From NCBI RefSeq assembly GCF_003173735.1, contig NZ_CP029551.1:1243001-1307000 (forward strand): a stretch of 64,000 nt of DNA, read 5' to 3'. The stretch comes from Methylobacterium radiodurans. GTDB taxonomy: Bacteria > Pseudomonadota > Alphaproteobacteria > Rhizobiales > Beijerinckiaceae. The translations under genes were made by a program, and so were the position numbers. This document shows, piece after piece, positions 1-8,567 of the stretch (position 1 is its first letter; the number at the start of each line of letters is the position of its first letter). Under the pieces are notes generated by a model. The model had not been told where the DNA came from. It searched no databases and saw only the letters and a program-made list of their open reading frames with translations.

Positions 1-333
1 TGCGGAAGTCGGCCAGCGTCTTGAAGTCGGGCATCAGTCGACCGATGAGCCAGATCAACTCGATGTTGCGCTGGCTCTCGCGTTCTAGCCGGCGGCTCGA
101 CGGGACGCGGTTGAGGTAGCCGTAGAGGTAGATCTTGAGCAGCGTCGCCGATGGTAGGCGGGCCGCCCCGTCGCCTCCGGCATCGCACCCGCAAAGCCGA
201 GCGCGCCCAGATCGAGCTCATCGACGAACGCTTCGACGAGGCGAACTGGGTTGTCGGCGGCGATGTAGTCGTCCAGGCAGTCGGGAAGGAGCGTGATCTG
301 CTGACGATCCTCGCCTGCAATGAAGCGCTTCAT
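1..333 (-). pseudogene. IS1182-like transposase, 5' part, frameshifted and cut by window edge
   Basis: The first 60 residues (MKRFIAGEDRQ..., then ...DDYIAADNPVR) read as the N-terminal domain of IS1182-family (DDE, DUF772-type) transposases. After the residues PAYH near position 151 one base is missing: reading on in the next frame restores the family's continuation (LLKIYLYGYLNRV, then SQRNIELIWLIGRLMPDF) down to position 1. The single-base loss makes it a probable pseudogene unless it is a sequencing error. The rest of the element lies to the left of the window. The family assignment is from memory of the motif, not from a search. Confidence 0.75.
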
Positions 334-370
334 CCCGACCTCCTCAGATCGGAAATTACTCTACCAGATC

Positions 371-397
371 AGGGCGTTTTCACACAGCCTGGACCCT
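371..397. repeat. Probable terminal end of the IS1182-like element
   Basis: About 40 bases upstream of the transposase start lies a stretch containing GTTTTCACACAGCCTGGACC, the kind of end seen next to IS1182-type transposases in alphaproteobacteria. The other end is outside the window, so neither the inverted repeat nor a target duplication can be checked. The sequence from here to 584 has no gene I can support. Confidence 0.3.
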
Positions 398-584
398 AGA
401 CGGACATTCCAGCCAGAGTGTTTGATCCCGCGGTGTGGTGGTATGGTTGACCACCAAGCTGCGAGGGATGCGCTACGGGCAAAATTCTCTACGGCAGCGC
501 CCGCACGATGGAGACGATCCGTCGCGCAATACAGCTACGTGTGGGAGGTTTACACAGAGGCTTAGACAACGGCCTTCCTTGCTG

Positions 585-1853
585 TCAGTCGCCCAAGCAC
601 GAGAGCGCCTCGCCCGCGGCTCGGATCCCGGTCTCGTAGGCACCGCGCGCGGTCGTGAAGGCATCCGGCGAGGTTGCCTCCCCGGCGAAGAAGAGCCTGT
701 CGTTCACAGGTGCGGCGAGAACTGCGCGCTGACCGGTGGCGCCCGGACGTGCGTAGGCGTAGGAGCCGCGAATGCTCGCGACCTTGCCCCATTGCGTGCA
801 GATCAGAAGTCGTGCGCGTCGGCGAAAATCAGACCCCAGCAAGCCTGCCAGTTCGTCGAGGGCAAAGGCCGCAGCCGCTGCCTCGCCGGCCGCCTCAAGG
901 TCCCGGGCGAGATGCCCGCCAAAGTACCCCTCGATCACCGGTCGGCCGAAAGGCCTTAGGTGGTAGGCCCCGGTCCGCGTCGCGCGCACGTTGCCGATCA
1001 GGTGGGCATCCTTCGGCAGCTCGTCCGGCGTCACCAGCTCCAGGAAGACCTTGTTCGCGAGCCCAAGAGGAAGCCCCTGTGCGGCCGCAATCTTCTCGGG
1101 AAGTGCGGGAACGAAGCGGATGGCCTCGGACGCCAGCACGTTGGTCGAGACCGTGACGATCGCCGCGCGGGCCCGGATCGTTCCGCGCGGTGTCTCCAGC
1201 CAGACCTGCCCGGCCCACCCATGATCGATCGCCGAGACGGGCGTGCTCAACGCGACCGGTAGGCCATCTCCGAATTGGGCGACCGTGCGACCGTAGCCTT
1301 CGGTGATCCGCCAGTCCGAGCCGTGGACGCGGTAGTGCGCCGTGTCGTGGATGGAGGCTTCGTCGAGTTCAGCACCGCTCACGTAGGTGCTCACCGCGTT
1401 CAGAAGCCCGTTCCAGGGATCGTCGGGCCGCAGCAGCGTCGCCTGTGAACGGTCCGCAGGATCGCGCTGAGCCTCGGACAGGCGGGTGTAGAAGGCCGCG
1501 GAGGCGCGCTCGTAGGCGCGCTGGTCGTCCGGCGGGAAGCCGAGATCCCGATACTGGACGTTCCAGGGCGGCAGGGTCCGATCGATATGGAAGCCGAGAC
1601 GCTCCGCGATCGGCAGCCACGGATTGTGCTCAGCCCCGTGGAGCCAGCCGCAGCCGAGATCGAGCGGGGCACCGATCTCGGGCCGATCCACAGTGTGGGC
1701 CCGGCCACCCGGACGGTCTGCCGCTTCCAGCACGACCACGCGCAGGGAAGGCCGCCGTTCGGCGAGCTGCCGGGCCGCGGCGAGGCCGGCCGCACCGGCA
1801 CCGATGACAGCAACGTCCACCTCACCGGAGCCTGGAACATCAGGAACTTGCAT
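585..1853 (-). CDS. Flavin-containing amine oxidase (FAD-dependent)
   Basis: 422 residues from the ATG at 1853, which has GGAAG just upstream; a longer upstream frame is open but its 60 extra residues look non-coding. An N-terminal dinucleotide-binding motif, GAGAAGL, lies at about residues 18-24, followed by the typical ADRPGGRA segment near 45-52. The C-terminal FAD-contacting stretch RLFFAGEATSP, then TARGAYETG, matches the monoamine/polyamine oxidase family. It probably oxidises a primary or secondary amine with release of aldehyde and H2O2; the substrate cannot be told. No export signal is seen. It stands alone, with no amine transporter or aldehyde dehydrogenase next to it. Confidence 0.85.
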   Translation of the reverse strand: MQVPDVPGSGEVDVAVIGAGAAGLAAARQLAERRPSLRVVVLEAADRPGGRAHTVDRPEIGAPLDLGCGWLHGAEHNPWLPIAERLGFHIDRTLPPWNVQYRDLGFPPDDQRAYERASAAFYTRLSEAQRDPADRSQATLLRPDDPWNGLLNAVSTYVSGAELDEASIHDTAHYRVHGSDWRITEGYGRTVAQFGDGLPVALSTPVSAIDHGWAGQVWLETPRGTIRARAAIVTVSTNVLASEAIRFVPALPEKIAAAQGLPLGLANKVFLELVTPDELPKDAHLIGNVRATRTGAYHLRPFGRPVIEGYFGGHLARDLEAAGEAAAAAFALDELAGLLGSDFRRRARLLICTQWGKVASIRGSYAYARPGATGQRAVLAAPVNDRLFFAGEATSPDAFTTARGAYETGIRAAGEALSCLGD

Positions 1854-2105
1854 GCTTGCTTCCGGCCGCGCCCCGCGCCTCCGTTGCTCGGAACAGCACA
1901 CAGGCGACAAGCTTACCGCGGAGTGCGAGCGCCTGTTCCGTAGCGCGGGTTGGCGACAGGCCTTCTGCCAGTGCGACGAAGGTTCGGCAGGCGAACCGGC
2001 CATGCCAGTGGCGACCGGTCGATGAACTTGCACGACGAGCGCCGGGTTGGCCCCTCAATGCCGAGTTGATGACCTGCCTGCCACCTCCGACCGAGAACCT
2101 CGCCT

Positions 2106-2648
2106 ATGGCTCGCCCCGATGTCGATCCCGATCGTCCCGGAACACGCAAGCGGAGTGGATCGGCCGGCGGTGTCCTGTTCCGAGGTCTGTTGGCAGGCGC
2201 GGCCGGCGTGGCGGCCATGACGATCGCCGAGAAAATCGAGCAGAGCCTGACCGGTCGGCCGAACTCCTTCGTCCCAGCGCATACCCTGCAACGGCTGCTC
2301 GGTCGCTCGCAGCCCGATCGGGACGATGTGTTGATGAACTGGGCCATGCACTGGGGGCAAGGCATCGCGCTTGGCCCGCTTCGAGCCCTCATGGCCGAGC
2401 ACGGCATGCGAGGTTCGGTTGCCTCCTTCCTGTTCCTGAACGCACGGCTGTTCAACGATCAGGCCCTGGAGAACGCCACGGGAGCCGGTGCCCCGCCGTG
2501 GACCTGGCCGCTCGAGGAGCAGCGCGTCGATCTCCTCCATAAGGCGATCTATGCGTTCGTGACCGGTTGCGTGGCGGACCGGCTTGCGACGGGCGCGGAC
2601 CGAAACAGGGAGCACGATCGCGCCTTCTACGACGGGGGCGGCCCTTGA
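2106..2648 (+). CDS. Hypothetical protein, possible membrane protein
   Basis: 180 residues, with a hydrophobic segment near residues 22-40 (GGVLFRGLLAGAAGVAAM), then EKIEQSLTGRPNSFVPAH and, further on, a WAMHWGQGIALGPLRALM stretch that could be a second membrane segment. I recall similar uncharacterised proteins with a TGRP-S-VPAHTL core, but no function. The amino-acid composition and lack of stops favour a real gene. It lies upstream of and co-directional with the dehydrogenase at 2761, 112 bases away, so a joint transcript is possible. Confidence 0.6.
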   Translation: MARPDVDPDRPGTRKRSGSAGGVLFRGLLAGAAGVAAMTIAEKIEQSLTGRPNSFVPAHTLQRLLGRSQPDRDDVLMNWAMHWGQGIALGPLRALMAEHGMRGSVASFLFLNARLFNDQALENATGAGAPPWTWPLEEQRVDLLHKAIYAFVTGCVADRLATGADRNREHDRAFYDGGGP

Positions 2649-2760
2649 TGGCCTCGCGATCGAGAACGAATGCCGCCTCGCCGGGTTGGGCTCGCGAGAT
2701 GGCCTCGACGCCTGCAGGGGCTGCAGCCACCGATGAGCCACGAAGAGGCGAGCCCAGCGC

Positions 2761-3525
2761 ATGACCCGGTTCAGCGGCAAGGTGGTGATCGTGACCGGAG
2801 CAGGCTCCGGCATCGGGGCCGCAACGGCGCGACGCTTCGTGCAGGACGGCGCGTCGGTCGTGCTCAACGGCCGCACGCGAGAGAAGCTTGAGCGCGTTGC
2901 CGCGGATCTCGAACCGGATCGCGTCCTTGTGCAGTCCGGCGACGTGTCCGATCAGGGTGATGCTGAGGCTCTGATCGCCGCCACGGTCGAGCGGTTCGGC
3001 CGCCTCGACATCCTCGTCAACAACGCCGGTGTCGTTCCGACCGGCCCGCTCCTCGAGGCGTCGGTCGAGGATTGGCGCAGGGTCATGGCCATCGACGTGG
3101 ACGGCGTGTTCTTCTGCACGCGAGCCGCCCTGCCGCACCTGCTCCGGAGCGGTGGCAATATCGTCAACGTCTCGTCCGTCTCAGGGCTCGGTGGCGACTG
3201 GAACATGAGCTTCTACAACGCTGCCAAGGGCGCGGTGTCGAACTTCACGCGTTCGCTGGCGCTCGAACTCGGCGAGAGAGGCGTGCGTGTAAACGCGGTC
3301 AATCCCGGCCTGACGTTCACCGACCTGACCGAGGACATGAAGGGCGACGAGGCCCTGATGAAGCGCTTCGCGGAGCGCATCCCCCTCGGCCGTGGAGCTG
3401 AACCCGAGGAGGTCGCAGACGTGATCGCCTTCCTGGCGAGCGAGGAGGCGCGCTACGTCACCGGCGTGAACCTGCCGGTCGATGGCGGCCTCACGGCCTC
3501 GAACGGGCAGCCGAAACAGGCGTGA
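2761..3525 (+). CDS. Short-chain dehydrogenase/reductase (SDR family)
   Basis: 254 residues, the usual length of a classical SDR. The cofactor motif TGAGSGIG is at 12-19, NNAG at 87-90, the catalytic Ser in the VSS segment near 138-139, and the catalytic pair Tyr152/Lys156 in YNAAK. The fold is a single Rossmann domain using NAD(H) or NADP(H); an Arg at 38 after the second beta strand hints at NADP(H). C-terminal GVNLPVDGGLTA is typical of the family. The substrate is unknown. It is a paralogue of phaB at 46620 but the genes are not in one cluster. Confidence 0.85.
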   Translation: MTRFSGKVVIVTGAGSGIGAATARRFVQDGASVVLNGRTREKLERVAADLEPDRVLVQSGDVSDQGDAEALIAATVERFGRLDILVNNAGVVPTGPLLEASVEDWRRVMAIDVDGVFFCTRAALPHLLRSGGNIVNVSSVSGLGGDWNMSFYNAAKGAVSNFTRSLALELGERGVRVNAVNPGLTFTDLTEDMKGDEALMKRFAERIPLGRGAEPEEVADVIAFLASEEARYVTGVNLPVDGGLTASNGQPKQA

Positions 3526-3609
3526 GACTTCGCAGGAGCCGGTCTCCAAACCCCGCGATCGCAATAGGCGGACATGCGACGTCTGACGACCCGATGAGGA
3601 GGATCGATC

Positions 3610-3789
3610 ATGGACCTGCAGACCACCCTCAGGGACGCCATCCTAACTGAGCTTCAGCGTCAGGCGGAGGCGACCGATGCTGCACCGAAGGTCAGCCCCG
3701 CGGGGGACGGCTTCGTTGAGATCCACGGGCAGATCGACCTCGACGCCTTGATCATGGTGATCACGGGCTCCCTCGCCGGAGGGCCATGA
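3610..3789 (+). CDS. Small hypothetical protein (59 aa)
   Basis: A short gene starting at ATG 3610, with a strong GAGGAGGA ribosome-binding site ending 6 bases upstream. It runs 59 residues (MDLQTTLRDAILTELQRQAE... to ...MVITGSLAGGP) without a stop. The start signal is the main argument for its being real. The first 20 residues look like an amphipathic helix. No family is recognised. The next small gene at 3846 is co-directional. Confidence 0.55.
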   Translation: MDLQTTLRDAILTELQRQAEATDAAPKVSPAGDGFVEIHGQIDLDALIMVITGSLAGGP

Positions 3790-3845
3790 GACGACGCCGA
3801 CGGGGCAACTGCGACGATCGCGATGCTGATGAGGAATGGTAGACA

Positions 3846-4088
3846 ATGAACAGGGCCTACGGTGTGCAGGTGACGGCACGCGGACCAGACGGAGGCGAGG
3901 AACGGACCGTGCCGGTTCTGGTGGTCGCGGGCGACGAGCAGGACGCCGTTCTGGTCGTTGCCGAGGCGGTCGGTGCCGATGCTGAGGCGGAGGTTCTACG
4001 CGAACTCAGCGATGCTGAGATCCTGGAGCACGATCTCGATTTGAAGCAGCGCGGGGCCGCGAAATCGCTCGCGATGCTGAGGCTCTGA
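3846..4088 (+). CDS. Small hypothetical protein (80 aa)
   Basis: 80 residues, acidic, with alternating hydrophobic positions in VPVLVVAGDEQDAVLVVAEA, suggesting a small alpha/beta fold. It follows the 59-residue gene by 56 bases on the same strand. No motif is recognised. It may be a house-keeping-neutral orphan of the accessory region; reality is supported only by frame and composition. Confidence 0.45.
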   Translation: MNRAYGVQVTARGPDGGEERTVPVLVVAGDEQDAVLVVAEAVGADAEAEVLRELSDAEILEHDLDLKQRGAAKSLAMLRL

Positions 4089-4284
4089 GGCGTTTAGGCG
4101 GCAGGCACGCTTCCGGTCCGAGGATTTTAAGGAGCAACGCGCGGTCGATGAGCCCCGCCTACCTCGTCCGGGCCGTTCAGCGACTGTCGAGGAGGCTCTG
4201 GATGAAGACTCCCGCTCCCGCGAGGCAGCATTGACCATCCGCGACATCTTGGTGAACAAAATGCTACGCGTGGATCATGCGCGG

Positions 4285-4561
4285 CTAGATCTCGCGGCGC
4301 ACGGCGGCGTTCACGGCGCAGGCAATCACCGTGAGTGGCACCGCAAATGGAATCATCAATCGCACAGAACCAGAGGCACAGGGCGATGCCACTGAAGAAT
4401 GCACCGACCCCGCAGACGCCGGCCCAACCCGCGAGGGCATAGGCGATCGTCGCCGCAGGGCCGCCGATACCGCTTCCGACCGAATAGAACGCCATGTAGC
4501 CGCCCACAAGCCGGCTGCGCGCCTGCGGATGCCGCGAGACGATCACGCTCTGGTTGGTGAA
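4285..4561 (-). pseudogene. Remnant of an MFS transporter C-terminal part
   Basis: On the minus strand, 4561 down to 4355 reads FTNQSVIVSRHPQARSRL, then GGYMAFYSVGSGIG, then AYALAGWAGVCGVGAFFSGI, the pattern of the last transmembrane helices of a drug/metabolite MFS carrier. Upstream and downstream the similarity dissolves. A further hydrophobic tail (LMIPFAVPLTVIACAVN) reads in another frame down to 4285. There is no start and no complete frame, so this is a decayed gene. The flanking DNA (4089-4284 and 4562-4950) holds no gene I can support. Confidence 0.55.
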
Positions 4562-4842
4562 CCGCGCGGCCGCCTGACGGCAAGGAAGCGCCCTCTGCCA
4601 CGGCGGCCACGACGCCCTCGCGCAGATCGATAGACAGGGGTGAAGGCATCGCTGGCTCGTTCCCCAGTCAACGCAACAGCCACTATCCCTTCGCAACACC
4701 GCCGGGCACGGCTCTAAGGTCAACGCGCCCGGCCTCCCGTCGTCTCCGCAGTCGAGGTTGGCGGACGCGAAGCACGCGGCATCTGGGTCCGTTTTAATCG
4801 CGCAAGCGCACCTACGACAGCGTGGAGCCGAAGGTCCACAGA

Positions 4843-4892
4843 TGGCGCACAGCCGAACAAGGGGCGCGCAAACTCCTGACCCAATCCGGACC
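4843..4892 (+). repeat. Divergent repeat, copy 1 (see 7990-8039)
   Basis: The 40 bases from 4843 match those from 7990 at 32 positions by eye, starting with the shared TGGCGCACAG and sharing AACTCCTGA. Both copies are on the + strand in gene-free DNA. They could be remains of one duplicated gene or of a mobile sequence. In both, one frame gives WRT-EQ-A--LL, so a protein-coding origin is possible. Confidence 0.4.
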
Positions 4893-4950
4893 GTCGCAGG
4901 CGTGGCTTTCAGCCTGCCGATCGGCAAAAGGCGCCGCCAGGAAACAGGGC

Positions 4951-5739
4951 TCAAGGCTTGCGATGCTCGCCGACCGGATCCATGCCGGATTTCTTGATGG
5001 CTGCGGTGGTACGGTTCGAGCTCAAGAAGTCGATCAGCGACTTGGCTTGAGCGATGTTCCGGGAAGCACTGACAATGGCCGCGGTGAACACCTGCACGAG
5101 TTGCGCCTCGTCCGGGAGCGGACCGACGAGTTCGATGCCAGGCTGGTTGACCAGTTCGCTCACTGGTCCGATCGCCAGATCCGCCTTACCGGCCGCGAGC
5201 AGGCCCGTCGAGTCGATCCCCCGGGGAACCACCGTGAACGTCACCTTGTCGGCGATCCCGAGCTTTGGAAACACCTCGTCCCTCACGAAGAGGCCGCTCG
5301 TGCTCCCAGGCATCACGACCATGTGCGCGCCGAGCAGAGCGGTCTTGAAGCCCTCGATGGTGCTGAGATCCGGCTTGGGGGTCCCCTGACGCACGGCAGC
5401 GGCTAGAGGTACGCTCGCCAACGCGCGCTCCGAGCCAGGGATGATCCGGTTGGCGACGATCAGTTCGCCCAAACCTTCCTTGGAGAGGATGACCACATCG
5501 ACTTCTGCGCCGCCCTCAAGCTGAGACTTGATCGTCTTCGGGCCCGTTCCCTGCGATGCCCCAGACAAGGTCGTCACTGAGACGCCGGCACCGCGCTCGA
5601 ACGCCGGCAAGACATCATGGTACGCGAGCGAGAAACCGCCGGATATCATGACGTTGAGTTTTTCCATTGCATGCCCCTGAACCGATGCGAGAGACAGCCA
5701 CAAGACAGCGGCCAAAGACGCCCGAATGATTACCGACAT
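4951..5739 (-). CDS. Periplasmic substrate-binding protein, ModA-like
   Basis: 262 residues from ATG 5739 (an in-frame codon at 5778 is also possible). The N-terminus is a signal peptide (SVIIRASLAAVLWLSLASVQGHA). The mature part follows the type II binding-protein pattern of the molybdate-binding ModA group: LNVMISGGFSLAY near the start, then DVVILSKEGLGEL and a C-terminal AKSLIDFLSS. The usual ligand might be an oxyanion or a small organic acid; it cannot be inferred. No permease or ATPase gene is beside it, so it is either an orphan or a sensor-type binding protein. The GntR regulator 5918-6835 is immediately upstream on the same strand. Confidence 0.75.
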   Translation of the reverse strand: MSVIIRASLAAVLWLSLASVQGHAMEKLNVMISGGFSLAYHDVLPAFERGAGVSVTTLSGASQGTGPKTIKSQLEGGAEVDVVILSKEGLGELIVANRIIPGSERALASVPLAAAVRQGTPKPDLSTIEGFKTALLGAHMVVMPGSTSGLFVRDEVFPKLGIADKVTFTVVPRGIDSTGLLAAGKADLAIGPVSELVNQPGIELVGPLPDEAQLVQVFTAAIVSASRNIAQAKSLIDFLSSNRTTAAIKKSGMDPVGEHRKP

Positions 5740-5917
5740 TGCATCAACCCAGTGTTGCTCAAGGCATCTGGCACGCATCAGTGCTGGATGCCGCTACGAT
5801 AGCGCGCCGCGCACCGTTCGCCCTGGAGCCTCCGGCAGCCCCGTACCGCCCTTTTTCGCCCCGACTGCCATTTGGCACATTACCCATAAAAAATACCGGT
5901 GCAATCGCAAATCAGCC

Positions 5918-6835
5918 CTAGCTCTGCGCCTTGAGCCTCGCGGCGGTACGGAGGTGCAGACGCAGGAAATCGGCGGCCGCTTCCAGGTCCCCCGCCAGCA
6001 GCAGGTCGATCAGTTCCAGGTGCTCCCGACAGCGGGCTGCCGCCGCCTGCCGATCAACGGATTTCCGGTACTCGATCAGCCGCCTGACCCGGTTCAGCCG
6101 TTGCAGCGCATCCAGCATGAAGGCGTTGCCGGAGAAGCCGACGATGGCTTCGTGCAAGGCACTGTTCGCGTCGAAGAGCTGCGCGGGTGAAACGGTCGCG
6201 ATAGCCCCTCCCACCAGGTCGCGCTGAACGTCACGGCAATGCCGTAGGGTGGCTTCGTCCACCATGAAGGTCGGCTCTAGGATCGCGGCCGGTTCGATGA
6301 TGATCCGCAGGCGGTATCCCTGCTGGTAGCTCTGCGCGGAGGTCAGGATCGGGGTAAAAGCCCAGCCATAGCCAGCCAGTCGTTCGAGCCAACCCTCGTG
6401 CAGCATGCGCTGCAGCACGCGCTGAAGCGCCGCACGGCTAAGCCCATATCGACGGATCAGTTCACGTTCCGTGATCCGTTCAGGCAGTTGCTCGGCAAAG
6501 CGATCCTCGGCGATGCGGAGGTAAGCGCTCTCCTCCTCAGGCAGTGACGGTTCGGACGCCACAACACCAGGCGTGCCCTCGTCAGCGGAACGGCTTCTCT
6601 CCGCGACGACGTAGCCACGACCGGTCTGGCGGCCGACGACGTTCCGGTCCGCCAGAAGCCGCAGCGCTTCACGCACCGGAGTGCGTGACACGCGGAACTT
6701 CTCGGCAAGCTGGCGCTCCGGCAACCGCTCCCCGGCCGAGAGTGTGGACCGACGAATGTGGTCCGCGATGGCGGCAGCAAGCTGCTCGATCAAAGAGGGA
6801 GCGCCGGGCCCAGGCATCGTGCTGTGTCTCTCCAC
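5918..6835 (-). CDS. GntR-family regulator with FCD domain and a second winged-helix segment
   Basis: 305 residues from GTG 6835, preceded by AAGGGA at good distance; ATG 6817 with GGAGAG is the alternative start. The GntR winged helix occupies roughly 12-80 (ERQLAEKFRVSRTPVREALR). A second helix-turn-helix follows at about 115-160 (ITERELIRRYGLSRAALQRV, then LERLAGYGWAF). The all-helical FCD effector domain fills the C-terminal half (IIIEPAAILEP, then ALHEAIV and a final helix). FCD regulators normally sense organic acids. It is divergent from the binding protein at 6965, with an inverted repeat between them, so autoregulation and control of that gene are likely but unproven. Confidence 0.85.
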   Translation of the reverse strand: MERHSTMPGPGAPSLIEQLAAAIADHIRRSTLSAGERLPERQLAEKFRVSRTPVREALRLLADRNVVGRQTGRGYVVAERSRSADEGTPGVVASEPSLPEEESAYLRIAEDRFAEQLPERITERELIRRYGLSRAALQRVLQRMLHEGWLERLAGYGWAFTPILTSAQSYQQGYRLRIIIEPAAILEPTFMVDEATLRHCRDVQRDLVGGAIATVSPAQLFDANSALHEAIVGFSGNAFMLDALQRLNRVRRLIEYRKSVDRQAAAARCREHLELIDLLLAGDLEAAADFLRLHLRTAARLKAQS

Positions 6836-6897
6836 GTTCGTCCCTTCTAGCCGAGCGCAGCCCGCTCGGGATGGCGCATGACGATCATCGCGATGTT

Positions 6898-6913
6898 TTT
6901 TACGATTGTAAAA
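6898..6913. promoter_or_regulatory. Inverted repeat between divergent genes, candidate GntR operator
   Basis: TTTTAC-GATT-GTAAAA, a perfect 6-base inverted repeat in an AT-rich patch inside otherwise GC-rich DNA. It lies between the divergent regulator (start 6835) and binding-protein gene (start 6965). Position and symmetry fit an operator for the adjacent GntR protein; binding is inferred. Confidence 0.4.
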
Positions 6914-6964
6914 TGCCAGACCGCGAGCTACCGGGACCGGGTTGGGATCCGTGAGGGTGATGTC

Positions 6965-7804
6965 ATGACCCGTGGTCTTCGCCGGCAGTCAGGACGGCGG
7001 TTTGCCATCGTGCTTCTCGGCGCACTTGTCCTCCTTCCCTGGCGTGAGGATGCCGCGATGGCACAAGACCTCTCCCCGGAAGTTGTTCGCGCGATCGCGC
7101 CGACAGGGACGCTGCGCGCCGCGATCAACTACGGCAACATCGTTCTGGCCCAGAAGGGGCCGGGCGGGGAGCCTGCCGGTGTCTCGGCGGACCTCGCCCG
7201 GGAGCTCGGCCGTCGGCTGCACGTGCCCGTCGCCTTCACGACCTTCGAGACCGCCGGCAAGGTTGTCGAGGCGCTGGACGGACTGAAGACCTGGGACATG
7301 GCCTTCCTGGCCATCGACCCGCACCGGGGTCAGACGATCGCCTTCACCCCGCCCTACGTCATCATCGAAGGGGCCTACATGGTCGCGGCCGGATCGCCGC
7401 TGACCCGCAACGACGAGGTCGACCGGCCCGGCGTGCGGATCGCGGTCGGGCGCAACACGGCTTACGACCTGTACCTGAGCCGCGAGCTCAAAGCGGCCGA
7501 ACGCGTCTTCGCGCCGACTTCACAGGCTGCCCTGGACCTGTTCAGGCAGGATCGCCTGGACGCCGTCGCTTCCGTCCGTCAGCCGCTTGAAGCCTATGCC
7601 CGGGACCACGCGGACGTGCGCATCCTGCCGGGCCGTTTCATGGTCATCGAGCAGGCCATCGCGCTGCCGAAAGGCCGCCCGGAGGCGGAAGCCTACCTGC
7701 GTCGGTTCATCGAGGAGATGAAGGCGTCGGGGTTCATCGCGAACGCCCTCGACAGGAGCAACCAGCGTGACGCGGCGGTCGCTCCGCGGGCTACGGTGCC
7801 GTAG
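6965..7804 (+). CDS. Amino-acid-type extracellular solute-binding protein (family 3)
   Basis: 279 residues from ATG 6965 (GTGAGGG upstream); an open extension to 6878 is not favoured because it lacks a signal sequence. The signal peptide is RFAIVLLGALVLLPW..., cleaved near AMAQD. The mature part shows the family 3 pattern: GTLRAAINYGN, then GVSADLARELGRRL, WDMAFLAIDPHR, FTPPYVIIEGAYMV and a C-terminal YLRRFIEEMKASGFI helix. Such proteins deliver polar amino acids or opine-like compounds to an ABC permease, but none is adjacent. Divergent from the GntR regulator, which probably controls it. Confidence 0.8.
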   Translation: MTRGLRRQSGRRFAIVLLGALVLLPWREDAAMAQDLSPEVVRAIAPTGTLRAAINYGNIVLAQKGPGGEPAGVSADLARELGRRLHVPVAFTTFETAGKVVEALDGLKTWDMAFLAIDPHRGQTIAFTPPYVIIEGAYMVAAGSPLTRNDEVDRPGVRIAVGRNTAYDLYLSRELKAAERVFAPTSQAALDLFRQDRLDAVASVRQPLEAYARDHADVRILPGRFMVIEQAIALPKGRPEAEAYLRRFIEEMKASGFIANALDRSNQRDAAVAPRATVP

Positions 7805-8336
7805 AACGGCGGTCGACTGTATCGAGCTGAACGTATCGACGCCGACGAGCGATGATCACGGACGGTGTCTTGGACAACCGGATCCCTCAGAGGCCGAAAC
7901 TGCGCATCGCAGCGTGGGCACAGAGTCCGCTTCCGACCGCAGTTACCCCACAAGCAGCCCCTTGTAGCGGAAGAATTGAGGTCTGCTGCTGGCGCACAGA
8001 CGAACAAGCCGCGTGCGAACTCCTGATTGAGAGCCGACTCAGTCGTCGAGGTGCTGCCGGGCTGGAGCGGGAAGGAGAGCGGTGGCGTCTAGGCGATTCT
8101 GCCGCCGGGTCGCCTCGTCCCGGCCAAGAGGCGCCTCATCGTGGAGGCTGTCGGCTGCGCCATCAAGGCGGGATGGGCACGGTGACCCGGTGCAGTATCA
8201 GAGCACAACCTGAACGGTCGCCACGGTCGAAGATCTGATCGAGGTCGTAAAGGGGCCTTTTGCGCCTCGCGGAGGTCCCACCGCTTTTCAGAGGCGGGGG
8301 GTCTCGAAAAAAAACCGCCTCCCGATCCGGTCCGGC
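7805..8336. other. Gene-free stretch with a divergent repeat
   Basis: No start with convincing coding potential. It contains the second copy of the repeat (7990-8039, matching 4843-4892). It also holds a GAGGCGG...CCGCCTC inverted repeat around 8291-8328 with an A-run in the loop, just past the end of the small gene at 8337; that could serve as its terminator, though the loop is long. Confidence 0.5.
7990..8039 (+). repeat. Divergent repeat, copy 2
   Basis: Matches 4843-4892; the shared core is TGGCGCACAG and AACTCCTGA. Both copies lie in the same accessory region, 3.1 kb apart, each next to a gene for an orphan binding protein. Confidence 0.4.
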
Positions 8337-8567
8337 TCAGCCCGGCAGGACGACGCCATGCGCGATCCGCCGGGCCCGCGCCGCGGCGACAGCGTCCTGC
8401 GGGAAGCGGTCCGGGTTGGTCGCGACGATGTACTCGTCGGTGCAGGTGCCGAGCCCGGCCTCGACGAGCAGCACGAAGCTGGTGCCCTGAGTCTGACGGC
8501 GGGTGCAATCGGTCATGAAAGCAATCTCGCAGTTCCGCCGCATGGAGCGCAGGCTGTAGGCCGACAC
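8337..8567 (-). CDS. Small hypothetical protein or 5'-truncated gene
   Basis: 76 residues from GTG 8567. The frame stays open upstream to about 8711 with protein-like sequence (ALVDPCRYEKTGKRLVSAYS) but has no ATG, so the gene may have lost its start or use a rare codon. Several cysteines (CEIAFMTDC, GTCTDEY, plus Cys residues in the upstream part) would suit an exported disulfide protein. No family is recognised. Confidence 0.35.
   Translation of the reverse strand: MSAYSLRSMRRNCEIAFMTDCTRRQTQGTSFVLLVEAGLGTCTDEYIVATNPDRFPQDAVAAARARRIAHGVVLPG

Noticed and set aside
7852..8238. A 128-codon frame upstream of the small gene at 8337
   Set aside because: No ribosome-binding site and poor composition; the only interest is the repeat it contains, listed separately.
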